Shown here: in pieces, positions 9,696 through 17,551 of the stretch | Numbering within the stretch: position 1 is the stretch's first letter | Layout: every line of letters begins with the position of its first letter | DNA from: Streptomyces flavofungini | Lineage (GTDB): Bacteria > Actinomycetota > Actinomycetes > Streptomycetales > Streptomycetaceae | DNA length: 64,000 nt | Assembly (NCBI RefSeq): GCF_014650815.1 | Contig: NZ_BMVR01000016.1 | Coordinates: 124,001 to 188,000, forward strand | Direction: 5' to 3' | Position numbers and translations under genes: made by a program | Notes under the pieces: model-generated | What the model saw: only the letters and a program-made list of their open reading frames with translations | Databases searched by the model: none | Told to the model about the DNA's origin: nothing

Positions 9696-10231
9696 CGGCC
9701 GCCGCGACCGGATCGGGGACCGGGCCGCGCGTGGTGCTCGTGGGCCCCATGGGCTCGGGCAAGTCGACCGTCGGCGCGCTCCTCGCCGACCGGCTCGGCG
9801 TGGCCTACCGGGACACCGACGCCGACATCGTGGCCGGCGAGGGCCGTGAGATCGCCGACCTCTTCCTCGACGAGGGCGAGCCGTACTTCCGCGAGCGCGA
9901 GCGCGCGGCGGTGCGGGCCGCCGTCGCCGACCACGACGGCGTCCTCGCCCTCGGCGGCGGCGCGATCCTCGACGAGGGCACCCGCGCGCTGCTGCGGGGG
10001 CTGCCCGTGGTCTACCTCGCGATGGACGTCGAGGAGGCGGTACGCCGGGTCGGCCTCAACGCCGCCCGCCCGCTGCTCCTCGTCAACCCGCGCAAGCAGT
10101 GGCGCGAGCTGATGGACGCGCGCCGCCATCTGTACGAAGAAGTCGCCCGTGCCGTCGTCGCCACGGACGACCGCACCCCCGAAGAGGTCGCGGAAGCGGT
10201 CCTCGACGCACTGGAGTTGAAGGAAGCATGA
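9692..10231 (+). CDS. aroK: Shikimate kinase
   Basis: Phosphorylates shikimate at the 3-hydroxyl using ATP. The 179-residue P-loop protein has a Walker A motif (GPMGSGKSTVG, about residues 16-26), the substrate-binding D in YRDTDADI and the lid region REIADLFLDEGEPYFRERE. GGGAI in the middle and RPLL near residue 127 are also typical. The GTG start overlaps the aroC stop by four bases, and the stop overlaps aroB by four bases. Confidence 0.96.
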   Translation: MTAAATGSGTGPRVVLVGPMGSGKSTVGALLADRLGVAYRDTDADIVAGEGREIADLFLDEGEPYFRERERAAVRAAVADHDGVLALGGGAILDEGTRALLRGLPVVYLAMDVEEAVRRVGLNAARPLLLVNPRKQWRELMDARRHLYEEVARAVVATDDRTPEEVAEAVLDALELKEA

Positions 10232-11319
10232 GCGAGGCAGTGACGCGGATCCACGTCGGCGGCACGGCGGGCACCGAGCCGTACGAGGTGCTCGTCGGGC
10301 GGCAGCTCCTCGGTGAACTCGGCGCCCTGATCGGCGACACCGTCAAGCGGGTCGCCGTGATCCACCCCGAGTCGCTGGCCGAGACCGGCGACGCGCTGCG
10401 CCAGGACCTGGCCGACCAGGGCTACGAGGCCGTGGCCGTGCAGGTGCCCAACGCCGAGGAGGCCAAGACCGCCGAGGTCGCCGCGTACTGCTGGAAGGCG
10501 CTCGGCCAGTCCGGCTTCACGCGCACCGACGTGATCGTGGGCGTCGGCGGCGGTGCCACCACAGACCTGGCCGGATTCGTGGCCGCGACCTGGCTGCGCG
10601 GGGTCCGGTGGGTCGCCGTGCCGACGACCGTGCTCGCCATGGTGGACGCGGCCGTCGGCGGCAAGACCGGCATCAACACCGCCGAGGGCAAGAACCTGGT
10701 GGGCGCCTTCCACCCGCCCGCGGGCGTGCTCTGCGACCTGGCGGCGCTCGACTCGCTGCCGGTGCACGACTACGTCTCCGGGCTCGCTGAGATCATCAAG
10801 GCGGGCTTCATCGCGGATCCGGCCATCCTCGACCTCATCGAGGCCGACCCGGAGGCCGCCCGTACGCCCGCCGGGCCGCACACCTCCGAGCTGATCGAGC
10901 GCTCCATCAAGGTCAAGGCCGAGGTCGTCTCCGGCGACCTCAAGGAGTCCGGCCTGCGCGAGATCCTCAACTACGGGCACACGCTGGCGCACGCCATCGA
11001 GAAGAACGAGCGCTACAAGTGGCGGCACGGTGCCGCCGTCGCCGTCGGCATGCACTTCGCGGCCGAACTCGGCCGCCTGGCGGGCCGCCTTGACGACGCG
11101 ACCGCGGACCGCCACCGCACCGTCCTGGAGTCCGTGGGGCTCCCGCTGAGCTACCGCTACGACCAGTGGCCCAAGCTCCTGGAGACCATGAAGGTCGACA
11201 AGAAGTCCCGCGGTGACCTGCTGCGCTTCATTGTCCTCGACGGCCTCGCCAAGCCCACCGTCCTGGAGGGCCCGGACCCGGCGGTGCTGCTCGCCGCGTA
11301 CGGGGAAGTCGCCGACTGA
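10228..11319 (+). CDS. aroB: 3-dehydroquinate synthase
   Basis: Cyclises DAHP to 3-dehydroquinate, the second step of the shikimate pathway, using NAD and a divalent metal. At 363 residues it is of normal length. Visible signatures are the NAD-binding GGGATTDLAGFVA, KTGINTAEGKNL and the metal-binding His regions ILNYGHTLAHAIE and WRHGAAVAVGM. The ATG at 10228 overlaps the aroK stop by four bases, and upstream in-frame codons lie inside aroK. It closes the aro cluster; no clear terminator hairpin was seen before the next gene. Confidence 0.97.
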   Translation: MSEAVTRIHVGGTAGTEPYEVLVGRQLLGELGALIGDTVKRVAVIHPESLAETGDALRQDLADQGYEAVAVQVPNAEEAKTAEVAAYCWKALGQSGFTRTDVIVGVGGGATTDLAGFVAATWLRGVRWVAVPTTVLAMVDAAVGGKTGINTAEGKNLVGAFHPPAGVLCDLAALDSLPVHDYVSGLAEIIKAGFIADPAILDLIEADPEAARTPAGPHTSELIERSIKVKAEVVSGDLKESGLREILNYGHTLAHAIEKNERYKWRHGAAVAVGMHFAAELGRLAGRLDDATADRHRTVLESVGLPLSYRYDQWPKLLETMKVDKKSRGDLLRFIVLDGLAKPTVLEGPDPAVLLAAYGEVAD

Positions 11320-11478
11320 CCGCGCGGTCCGCCCCGTTCGGGGCGGACTGAACCAGCCATGGGCACTTCTCGGCCGCCCCGGCCGTTCACACAACATCGG
11401 CCGGGGACGGTACCGTTCGGTAAGGGTGGCCCCGGCTGCCGCCCGCACCAGCAGTCGTACGAGACGGAGTGGCACCGG

Positions 11479-12798
11479 ATGCAGCACGCAGTGGGGTCTC
11501 CGCTGCCGCCGCCCCCTCAGCCGGGGCACGGACCGGCCACCGGCTGGTCCCCGGCCGCACACCACCCGAGCGGGCCGCCGCCGGGTGCGGGTCCGGGGTC
11601 TCCGCCGCCGCATGTGCCCGGGGCGTCGGCTGCGCCGGGGGCGTCACATGTGCCGGGTGGCTCGCTCGCGCCGGGATCGCAGCAGGCACCGGGTGCCTCG
11701 CACGTGCCGGGTGCTGCACACGTGCCAGTTGCTTCTCACGCGGCGGGGGCGCCGCAGGCACCGGCGGCTCCGCACGGCCATGGACCCGCTCCGCATGCTC
11801 CGGGGAACCCACACGGAGGCGGACCGGCACCGCACGCTCCTGGACCGGCACCGCAGGGTCCCGGACCTGGCTCGCACGCCCCGGGGTCAGCGCCGCAGGC
11901 TCCAGGACCGGCCCCACATGCTCCCGGGCCGACGTCGCACGCTCCGGGACCGGCCCCGCAGGCCCCCGTACCGGCTCCACATGCCCCCGGACCAGCCCCG
12001 CACGCTCCCGGCCCGGGACCGCACGCCCCCGGGCCGACGTCGCACGCCCCGGGCCAGGCCCCGCACCCCTCGGCCCCCACGCACGCCCAGACCGGCCACC
12101 CCGGCCCCGGCCCCGCCTCGCACCATGCACCCGCGGCCGCCCCGCCCGCCCGTGACACCACCGGCCACATCCAGCTCCCGCCCGGCGGCCCCGTCGCCAT
12201 GCCGAGCCCGCCGCCCGGCACAGCCCGGGCCGACACCGGCTCCACCACCCTCGCGGTGCTGCTCATCGGCCCCGCTGGCGCGGGCAAGACCAGCGTGGCG
12301 AAGTTCTGGGCCGAGCACCGGCGCGTGCCGACGTCCCACATCAGCCTCGACGACGTACGCGAGTGGGTGCGCTCGGGCTTCGCCGACCCCCAGTCGGGGT
12401 GGAACGACCACTCCGAGGCGCAGTACCGCCTGGCCCGCCGCACCTGCGGCTTCGCCGCGCGGAACTTCCTGGCCAACGGCATCTCTTGCATCCTCGACGA
12501 CGCCGTTTTCCCCGACCGGCCCGTCGTCGGCCTCGGCGGCTGGAAGCGGCACGTCGGCCCCGGCCTGCTGCCCGTCGTCCTGCTCCCCGGCCTCGAGGTC
12601 GTCCTGGAGCGCAACGCCCAGCGCAGCGGGAACCGTCGTCTCACGGACGAAGAGGTGGCCCGCATCCACGGCCGCATGGCCGGGTGGTACGGCTCGGGGC
12701 TGCCGATCATCGACAACTCCCAGCTCGACGTCCCGGCCACGGCCCGCCTCCTGGACGACGTCCTGGCGCGGGCGATCGCGAGCCCGCCGCAGTGGTGA
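11479..12798 (+). CDS. P-loop ATPase/kinase-like protein with long Pro/Ala/Gly/His repeat N-terminus
   Basis: A 439-residue protein in two parts. Residues about 1-250 are low complexity: Pro, Ala, Gly and His with many imperfect copies of a decapeptide-like unit of the form APHAPGPxPQ. The C-terminal 180 residues form a P-loop domain: Walker A GPAGAGKT (264-271), then a kinase-like body with SLDDVREWVR, and ILDDAVFPDRP as a possible Walker B. It resembles small AAA/zeta-toxin-like nucleotide kinases, but the substrate is unknown. The ATG at 11479 has ACGGAG upstream; further upstream codons look non-coding. It sits between aroB and the peptidase-like gene. Confidence 0.75.
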   Translation: MQHAVGSPLPPPPQPGHGPATGWSPAAHHPSGPPPGAGPGSPPPHVPGASAAPGASHVPGGSLAPGSQQAPGASHVPGAAHVPVASHAAGAPQAPAAPHGHGPAPHAPGNPHGGGPAPHAPGPAPQGPGPGSHAPGSAPQAPGPAPHAPGPTSHAPGPAPQAPVPAPHAPGPAPHAPGPGPHAPGPTSHAPGQAPHPSAPTHAQTGHPGPGPASHHAPAAAPPARDTTGHIQLPPGGPVAMPSPPPGTARADTGSTTLAVLLIGPAGAGKTSVAKFWAEHRRVPTSHISLDDVREWVRSGFADPQSGWNDHSEAQYRLARRTCGFAARNFLANGISCILDDAVFPDRPVVGLGGWKRHVGPGLLPVVLLPGLEVVLERNAQRSGNRRLTDEEVARIHGRMAGWYGSGLPIIDNSQLDVPATARLLDDVLARAIASPPQW

Positions 12799-12842
12799 GG
12801 GCGTCGGGGCGCGCGTGACGGCAGACGGCGCGGTAGCGGTGG

Positions 12843-12878
12843 CCTCAGCCGCCTCAGCCGCCTCAGCCGCCTCAGCCG
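12843..12878. repeat. Four tandem copies of a 9-bp unit
   Basis: Four exact consecutive copies of CCTCAGCCG lie between the P-loop protein gene and the Excalibur gene. No protein is supported here, so this is probably slippage-prone intergenic sequence. Copy number may vary between strains. Confidence 0.9.
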
Positions 12879-12986
12879 TGCGGTTCACGCGTCACGAGTA
12901 GGTCGCCCCCACCCCCAAAGCTCTTACGCGCCGGACGCCCCGGCGCTACGGTCGGGGCCCAGCGGTATCAGTCCTCGGGGGACGAG

Positions 12987-13469
12987 ATGACCACTCCGCA
13001 CGTCACACCACCCGGCACACCCCGCACCGCGCCCAAGTGGGCGCGAAAGCGCTTCGTGATCCCCGCTCTCGCCGTCGCGTTCCTGATCGGCATCGGAGCG
13101 GGCGCCAGCGGCAATGAGTCCGAGGGCGACAAGAAGTCCACGGAGGCCGCCGCACGGTCCACGGTCACCGCGACCGCGACGGCGACCCCCAAGGCCAGGA
13201 CGGAGAAGGCCGAGCCCGAACCGGCGGACACCGTCACGGTGCGCACGACGAAGACGGTGAAGGCAACCGTCACGGTGCGGCCCCCGGACAGCGGCTCGGG
13301 CGACGACGAGCCGGGTGGTTCCGGCGACGACGGTTCCGGCGGCGGGGCCGTCTACTACGAGAACTGCGCGGCGGCCCGCGCAGCGGGCGCGGCACCCGTG
13401 CGACGCGGCGAGCCGGGCTACGGCCGCCACCTCGACCGCGACGGCGACGGCGTCGGCTGCGACACCTGA
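12987..13469 (+). CDS. Excalibur calcium-binding domain protein, membrane anchored or secreted
   Basis: A 160-residue protein. A basic N-terminus and hydrophobic segment (residues about 25-42, VIPALAVAFLIGIGAGASG) act as anchor or signal. A Thr/Val/Ala linker of about 60 residues and a Gly/Asp/Ser stretch follow. The C-terminal Excalibur domain starts YYENCAAARAAG and ends DRDGDGVGCD, with the paired Cys residues and the DxDxDG calcium loop. These proteins act outside the membrane; the specific role is unknown. An ATG with GGGGGACGAG upstream supports the start. Confidence 0.9.
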   Translation: MTTPHVTPPGTPRTAPKWARKRFVIPALAVAFLIGIGAGASGNESEGDKKSTEAAARSTVTATATATPKARTEKAEPEPADTVTVRTTKTVKATVTVRPPDSGSGDDEPGGSGDDGSGGGAVYYENCAAARAAGAAPVRRGEPGYGRHLDRDGDGVGCDT

Positions 13470-13487
13470 GCGCGAGGCCGACCTGTG

Positions 13488-13618
13488 CCCCGTAAAGGGC
13501 GCGGGGAACTGCGCGACCAGCCACAACAAAAGCCGCAGTCGCATCTGCCGGGATCTCGGCAGACGCGTCTGCGGCTTTTCGCGCGCTGAGCGCGCAGTTC
13601 CCCGCGCCCCTGACGGGG
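13488..13618. repeat. Long nested inverted repeat, probable terminator or dispersed palindromic element
   Basis: The outer arms of 28 bases at 13488-13515 and 13591-13618 match with two mismatches and contain the block GCGGGGAACTGCGCG. Inside are a second stem (AAAAGCCGCAG against CTGCGGCTTTT) and an inner stem around 13544-13563. From memory, this GGGGAACTGCGCG block recurs in intergenic regions of many Streptomyces genomes. It can end transcription of the Excalibur gene in either direction. Confidence 0.85.
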
Positions 13619-13714
13619 CCCGGCCCCGGCCACACGGGGCGCCCGTGCGGCGGGCAAGCCCCATCCGGACGCGCTGAACCGGCCGCGCCCCCTCCGCGCT
13701 CATAGGCTCGCCCC

Positions 13715-14821
13715 ATGTCAGAGGTGTACGCCGCGCGCAGGGAGCGGCTCAGGGAGCGCTGTGCGGGGGGTGGGAGCGCGGCCGCGCTGGTGTCGCGGCC
13801 CGCCAATGTGCGTTATCTCGCGGGCACGGCGCCCAGCGGGGCCGTGCTGCTGCTCGGGCGGACCGAGGACGTGCTGGTGTGCGGGCGGCCGCCGGGGGAG
13901 GAGCCGGGGACGGAGCTGGCCGACGCGGGGCTGCGGACGCACGTCCTGGCGGCTCCGGGGGGCGACCCGGCCGTCGTGGGGGCGGGGCAGGCCGCGGCGC
14001 AGGGGGCCGAGACGCTGGCCGTGGAGGAGCACCACCTCACCGTCGCACGTCATCACGCGCTGGCCTCCGTCGCGCCGGGGGTGCGCCTGACGGACCTCGG
14101 GCAGGGTGTGGAGCAACTGCGGCTGGTGAAGGACGAGGAGGAGATCTCCTGCCTGCGGATCGCCGCCGAGATCGCCGACCAGGCGCTGGGGGAGCTCCTT
14201 GAGTCGATCCTGGTGGGGCGCACCGAGCGGCACCTCGCGCTGGAACTGGAGCGCCGCCTCGTGGACCACGGAGCCGACGGACCGGCGTTCCCGACCTCCG
14301 TCGCCACCGGTCCGAACTCGGGCCGCGGCGGCCACCGCCCCACCGACCGGCGGGTCGAGGAGGGCGACTTCCTCTCCGTCTGCCTGGGATCCTGCTATCG
14401 GGGCTACCGCAGCGAGATCGGCCGCACGTTCGTCATCGGCACCTCGCCCGCGGACTGGCAGATCGAGCTGTACGACCTCGTCTTCGCCGCTCAGCGGGCC
14501 GGTCGCGAGGCCCTGGTGCCGGGCGCTGCCTGCCGTGACGTGGACCGCGCGGCACGCCACGTACTCGACGCGGCGGGCTACGCGGACGGCCTTCCTCCGC
14601 TCACCGGACACGGCGTCGGACTCGAAATCGACGAGGACCCGCAGTTGGCGCCCGCAGCCATGGGTAAACTGGACGCTTGCGTGCCGGTCACCGTCGAACC
14701 GGGGGTCCACCTCCCGGGCCGGGGCGGGGTCCGGATCGATGACACGCTCGTCGTCCGCTGCGAAGCGGACGGCGGACCCGAGCTACTCACCATTACGACC
14801 AAGGAGCTGCTCGCGCTCTAG
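13715..14821 (+). CDS. M24-family (Xaa-Pro aminopeptidase-like) protein with altered metal ligands
   Basis: A 368-residue protein with the N-terminal creatinase-like domain (SRPANVRYLAG) and the C-terminal pita-bread fold. In active M24 enzymes the five metal ligands are D, D, H, E, E. Here the matching positions are C223 (in SVCLGSCYRGY), E234 (in RSEIGRTF), H299 (in TGHGVGLE), E328 (in TVEPGVH) and D342 (in GVRIDDT). Three of five are thus changed and one becomes Cys, so either the metal is different or peptidase activity is lost. I recall similar changes in other Streptomyces copies at this locus. It lies upstream of efp, a common actinobacterial arrangement for PepQ-type genes. Confidence 0.85.
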   Translation: MSEVYAARRERLRERCAGGGSAAALVSRPANVRYLAGTAPSGAVLLLGRTEDVLVCGRPPGEEPGTELADAGLRTHVLAAPGGDPAVVGAGQAAAQGAETLAVEEHHLTVARHHALASVAPGVRLTDLGQGVEQLRLVKDEEEISCLRIAAEIADQALGELLESILVGRTERHLALELERRLVDHGADGPAFPTSVATGPNSGRGGHRPTDRRVEEGDFLSVCLGSCYRGYRSEIGRTFVIGTSPADWQIELYDLVFAAQRAGREALVPGAACRDVDRAARHVLDAAGYADGLPPLTGHGVGLEIDEDPQLAPAAMGKLDACVPVTVEPGVHLPGRGGVRIDDTLVVRCEADGGPELLTITTKELLAL

Positions 14822-14882
14822 CGGTACCCACCGCGGCGCGTGCCCCGGCGTCGTCCACGTCAGTCCAGGAGATTCCGCAACC

Positions 14883-15449
14883 GTGGCTTCCACGAACGAC
14901 CTCAAGAACGGCCTGGTGCTCAAGCTCGAAGGCGGCCAGCTCTGGTCCGTCGTCGAGTTCCAGCACGTCAAGCCCGGCAAGGGCCCGGCCTTCGTGCGCA
15001 CCAAGCTCAAGAACGTGCTCTCCGGCAAGGTTGTCGACAAGACGTTCAACGCCGGCGTCAAGGTCGACACGGCCACGATCGACAAGCGCGACATGCAGTT
15101 CTCCTACATGGACGGCGACTACTTCGTCTTCATGGACATGGAGACCTACGACCAGCTGCACATCGACCGCAAGGCCGTCGGTGACGCCGCGAACTTCCTG
15201 ATCGAGGGCTTCACCGCCACCGTCGCGCAGCACGAGGGCGAGGTCCTCTTCGTCGAGCTGCCCGCCGCCGTCGAGCTGACCATCGCGGAGACCGAGCCGG
15301 GCGTCCAGGGTGACCGCTCCACCGGCGGCACCAAGCCCGCCACCCTGGAGACCGGCCACCAGATCCAGGTCCCGCTCTTCATCACCACGGGCGAGAAGAT
15401 CAAGGTCGACACCCGTGACAGCGGCTACCTCGGCCGGGTGAACAGCTAA
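14883..15449 (+). CDS. efp: Elongation factor P
   Basis: EF-P enters the ribosomal E site and relieves stalling at polyproline. The 188 residues comprise the KOW-like domain followed by two OB domains, with the C-terminal DTRDSGYLGRV typical. The loop that reaches the peptidyl transferase centre reads PGKGP (31-35) with Lys33. This palindromic loop is the actinobacterial type reported to work without lysine modification. The GTG at 14883 gives the usual MASTNDLKNG N-terminus. It ends 2 bases before nusB and is probably co-transcribed with it. Confidence 0.97.
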   Translation: MASTNDLKNGLVLKLEGGQLWSVVEFQHVKPGKGPAFVRTKLKNVLSGKVVDKTFNAGVKVDTATIDKRDMQFSYMDGDYFVFMDMETYDQLHIDRKAVGDAANFLIEGFTATVAQHEGEVLFVELPAAVELTIAETEPGVQGDRSTGGTKPATLETGHQIQVPLFITTGEKIKVDTRDSGYLGRVNS

Positions 15450-15451
15450 CC

Positions 15452-15883
15452 GTGGCCGCCCGTAACACGGCCCGCAAGCGCGCCTTCCAGATCCTCTTCG
15501 AGGCCGACCAGCGCGGTGCAGACGTCCTGACGGTCCTCGCGGACTGGGTGCGCCACGCGCGCTCCGACACCCGGCAGCCGCCGGTCAGCGAGTACACGAT
15601 GGAGCTCGTCGAGGGATACGAGAAGCACGCTTCCCGCATCGACGAGCTGATCTCGCAGTACGCCGTCGGATGGACGCTCGACCGGATGCCCGTCGTCGAC
15701 CGCAACATCCTGCGCCTCGGCACGTACGAGCTCGTCTGGGTCGACGGAACGCCCGACGCGGTCGTTCTGGACGAGGCCGTCCAGCTCGCCAAGGAATTCT
15801 CCACGGACGAGTCGCCGGCCTTCATCAATGGGCTGCTCGGCCGCTTCAAGGAGCTGAAGCCGAGTCTTCGCCGGGCAGAGTAG
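15452..15883 (+). CDS. nusB: Transcription antitermination factor NusB
   Basis: NusB binds boxA RNA with NusE (S10) and promotes antitermination in rRNA transcription. The 143-residue all-helical protein begins AARNTARKRAFQILFEADQ and contains VDRNILRLGTYELVWVDG and VLDEAVQLAKEFS, the family signatures. A GTG start lies just after the efp stop. The downstream hairpin at 15905 ends the efp-nusB unit. Confidence 0.96.
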   Translation: MAARNTARKRAFQILFEADQRGADVLTVLADWVRHARSDTRQPPVSEYTMELVEGYEKHASRIDELISQYAVGWTLDRMPVVDRNILRLGTYELVWVDGTPDAVVLDEAVQLAKEFSTDESPAFINGLLGRFKELKPSLRRAE

Positions 15884-15904
15884 GCTGCTGCCGCTTTTCT
15901 CGGA

Positions 15905-15955
15905 CCCCGTAGGGCCCGCAGCCGTTTGGCTGCGGGCCCTACGGGGTTTCTCTTT
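15905..15955 (+). terminator. Rho-independent terminator after nusB
   Basis: A strong hairpin with 19-base arms starts CCCCGTAGGGCCCGCAGCC and folds back through a short TTT-containing loop. It is followed by TTTCTCTTT. It closes the efp-nusB transcript. Confidence 0.93.
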
Positions 15956-16028
15956 CCGGCCCGGCAGGTTTTTTCGTCCGCCGCCCGTCATTGGCGGCGC
16001 CGGCGGTTCCGGGGCAGCACACGAAAAA

Positions 16029-16075
16029 GCCGCCGGGGTGGCCGGAACCCAATCGGTTCCGGCCACCCCGGCGGC
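16029..16075 (-). terminator. Terminator after bldD
   Basis: A near-perfect hairpin has arms GCCGCCGGGGTGGCCGGAAC and its complement around a short AT-containing loop. On the minus strand it is followed by a run of T (read as AAAAA at 16024-16028). It lies 30 bases past the bldD stop. Confidence 0.9.
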
Positions 16076-16105
16076 ACGTTTCTGCTCAACTCTCCCTTGG
16101 GAGAA

Positions 16106-16606
16106 TCAGACCTCTTCGTGGGCCACGGCGCGGCGCGCGTCGGCGTCGAGAACGCCCCAGCTGATGAGCTGCTCGGTGAGCACCGAGGGCGACTGGTCGT
16201 AGATGACGGCGAGGGTGCGCAGGTCGTCCTGGCGGATGGAGAGGACCTTGCCGTTGTAGTCGCCGCGCTGGGACTGGATCGTGGCGGCGTAACGCTGCAG
16301 GGGACCCGCCTTCTCGGCCGGGACGTGGGCCAGCCGCTCCAGGTCCAGGACCAGCTTGGGCGGGGGCTCGGCGGCACCGCCGGGCGGGGTGCCCGGGAGG
16401 AGTTCCTGCACCGGAACGCCGTAGAAGTCCGCCAGCTCGGCAAGGCGCTGCACGGTCACGGCACGGTCGCCGCGCTCGTACGACCCGACCACGACCGCCT
16501 TCCAGCGACCCTGGGACTTCTCCTCGACTCCGTGGAGGGAAAGGCCCTGCTGGGTGCGGATGGCGCGGAGCTTGGCCCCGAGCTGTTTGGCGTATTCGCT
16601 GGACAT
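16106..16606 (-). CDS. bldD: Developmental master repressor BldD
   Basis: BldD dimerises on tetrameric c-di-GMP and represses sporulation genes during vegetative growth. The 166-residue protein has an N-terminal XRE-type HTH (residues about 8-65, RAIRTQQGLSLHGVE, then AVVVGSYERGDRAVT). The C-terminal domain carries the c-di-GMP signature R114-G-D, eight residues, R125-Q-D-D, with the exact spacing of the known protein. The start is taken at MSSEYAKQLG, eight codons inside a longer frame, matching the known protein. A BldD box lies upstream, consistent with autoregulation. It faces away from pyrR. Confidence 0.98.
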   Translation of the reverse strand: MSSEYAKQLGAKLRAIRTQQGLSLHGVEEKSQGRWKAVVVGSYERGDRAVTVQRLAELADFYGVPVQELLPGTPPGGAAEPPPKLVLDLERLAHVPAEKAGPLQRYAATIQSQRGDYNGKVLSIRQDDLRTLAVIYDQSPSVLTEQLISWGVLDADARRAVAHEEV

Positions 16607-16652
16607 ATAGCTCCCCGGACGCTGTGACAACGTGCGGCTCCGCCGCGCTGCT

Positions 16653-16663
16653 GGTGACTCACT
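16653..16663. promoter_or_regulatory. BldD-binding box upstream of bldD
   Basis: On the minus strand the sequence reads AGTGAGTCACC, which fits the published consensus AGTGA-(spacer)-TCACC with a one-base spacer. It is 47 bases upstream of the bldD start codon. Autoregulation of bldD is established knowledge; the match is seen directly. Confidence 0.85.
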
Positions 16664-16787
16664 GTGAGGTTACGCAGCGTTACTTGGCTGCGTCAAGCCG
16701 AATGAGTCCGAGGGCCCCTTCCGTGGGGGTGGTGACGGCCCGCGTTGCCGTTGCTGGTACCGTAGAAGACGCAGTTGGCGCAATTTA

Positions 16788-16829
16788 GACGTCCTTTAAG
16801 GTCCGTCCCGTGAGGCGGAGAAGGAGGTC
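16788..16829 (+). promoter_or_regulatory. PyrR-type RNA hairpin covering the pyrR ribosome binding site
   Basis: The lower stem is GACGTCCTT (16788-16796) pairing with AAGGAGGTC (16821-16829), 8 of 9 pairs. The upper stem is CCGTC (16803-16807) with GGCGG (16814-16818), closing a six-base loop CCGTGA. The loop region TCCCGTGAGGC fits the PyrR recognition consensus (UCCNGNGAGGY). The 3' arm of the lower stem is the Shine-Dalgarno sequence AAGGAGG, so PyrR binding should block translation. Translational repression by PyrR is known in mycobacteria. Confidence 0.8.
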
Positions 16830-16837
16830 CGTTTTAC

Positions 16838-17413
16838 ATGGACACGCATGACTCCGATGTCGCGCGGCCCGTTCTCGAAGGCCCGGACATCGCACGGGTG
16901 TTGACCCGTATCGCCCACGAAATCGTCGAGCGCGCCAAGGGCGCGGAGGACGTGGTCCTGCTCGGCATTCCCACTCGGGGTGTCTTCCTCGCCCAGCGGC
17001 TCGCCGCGAAGCTCGAGGAGATCACCGGCCGCAAGATCCCGGTCGGCTCCCTCGACATCACGATGTACCGCGACGACCTGCGGATGCACCCGCCGCGCGC
17101 CCTCGCCCGCACCGAGATCCCCGGTGACGGCATCGACGGCCGCCTCGTCGTCCTCGTCGACGACGTGCTCTTCTCCGGCCGCACCATCCGTGCCGCCCTC
17201 GACGCCCTGAACGACATCGGCCGCCCGCGCGCGGTGCAGCTCGCCGTTCTCGTCGACCGCGGCCACCGGGAACTGCCCATCCGCGCCGACTACGTCGGCA
17301 AGAACCTCCCGACGTCGCTGCGGGAGACGGTCAAGGTCCAGCTCGCCGAGGAGGACGGCCGCGACGCCGTGCTGCTCGGTGCCAAGCCGACCGCTCCGGC
17401 CGGCGAGCGCTAG
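16838..17413 (+). CDS. pyrR: Pyrimidine operon regulator PyrR (uracil phosphoribosyltransferase fold)
   Basis: PyrR senses UMP and binds pyr mRNA; many members also have weak uracil phosphoribosyltransferase activity. The 191-residue PRTase-fold protein shows the PRPP-binding motif VVLVDDVLFSGRTIRAAL (about residues 103-120), plus GIPTRGVFLAQRLA and DITMYRDDL. It is the first gene of the pyrimidine operon. The RNA hairpin over its own ribosome binding site implies feedback control of the operon. A 138-base gap separates it from pyrB. Confidence 0.97.
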   Translation: MDTHDSDVARPVLEGPDIARVLTRIAHEIVERAKGAEDVVLLGIPTRGVFLAQRLAAKLEEITGRKIPVGSLDITMYRDDLRMHPPRALARTEIPGDGIDGRLVVLVDDVLFSGRTIRAALDALNDIGRPRAVQLAVLVDRGHRELPIRADYVGKNLPTSLRETVKVQLAEEDGRDAVLLGAKPTAPAGER

Positions 17414-17551
17414 CTCCTTACCGCACGGCCCGGCCCCCGTGGCCCCTGGTCCGTGCGCGAGCTGACGCGCGCCCGCATGCCCGCCGTGCCCCGCGGGGGA
17501 CACCCGCACCCGGGCACCCGCACACCTGAATTCCCTTACGGAGCCCACCAG

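Noticed and set aside
11213..12901. Alternative frame over the Pro-rich P-loop gene
   Set aside because: It overlaps aroB and reads the repeat as Arg/Thr/Pro; the Walker A motif is in the other frame.
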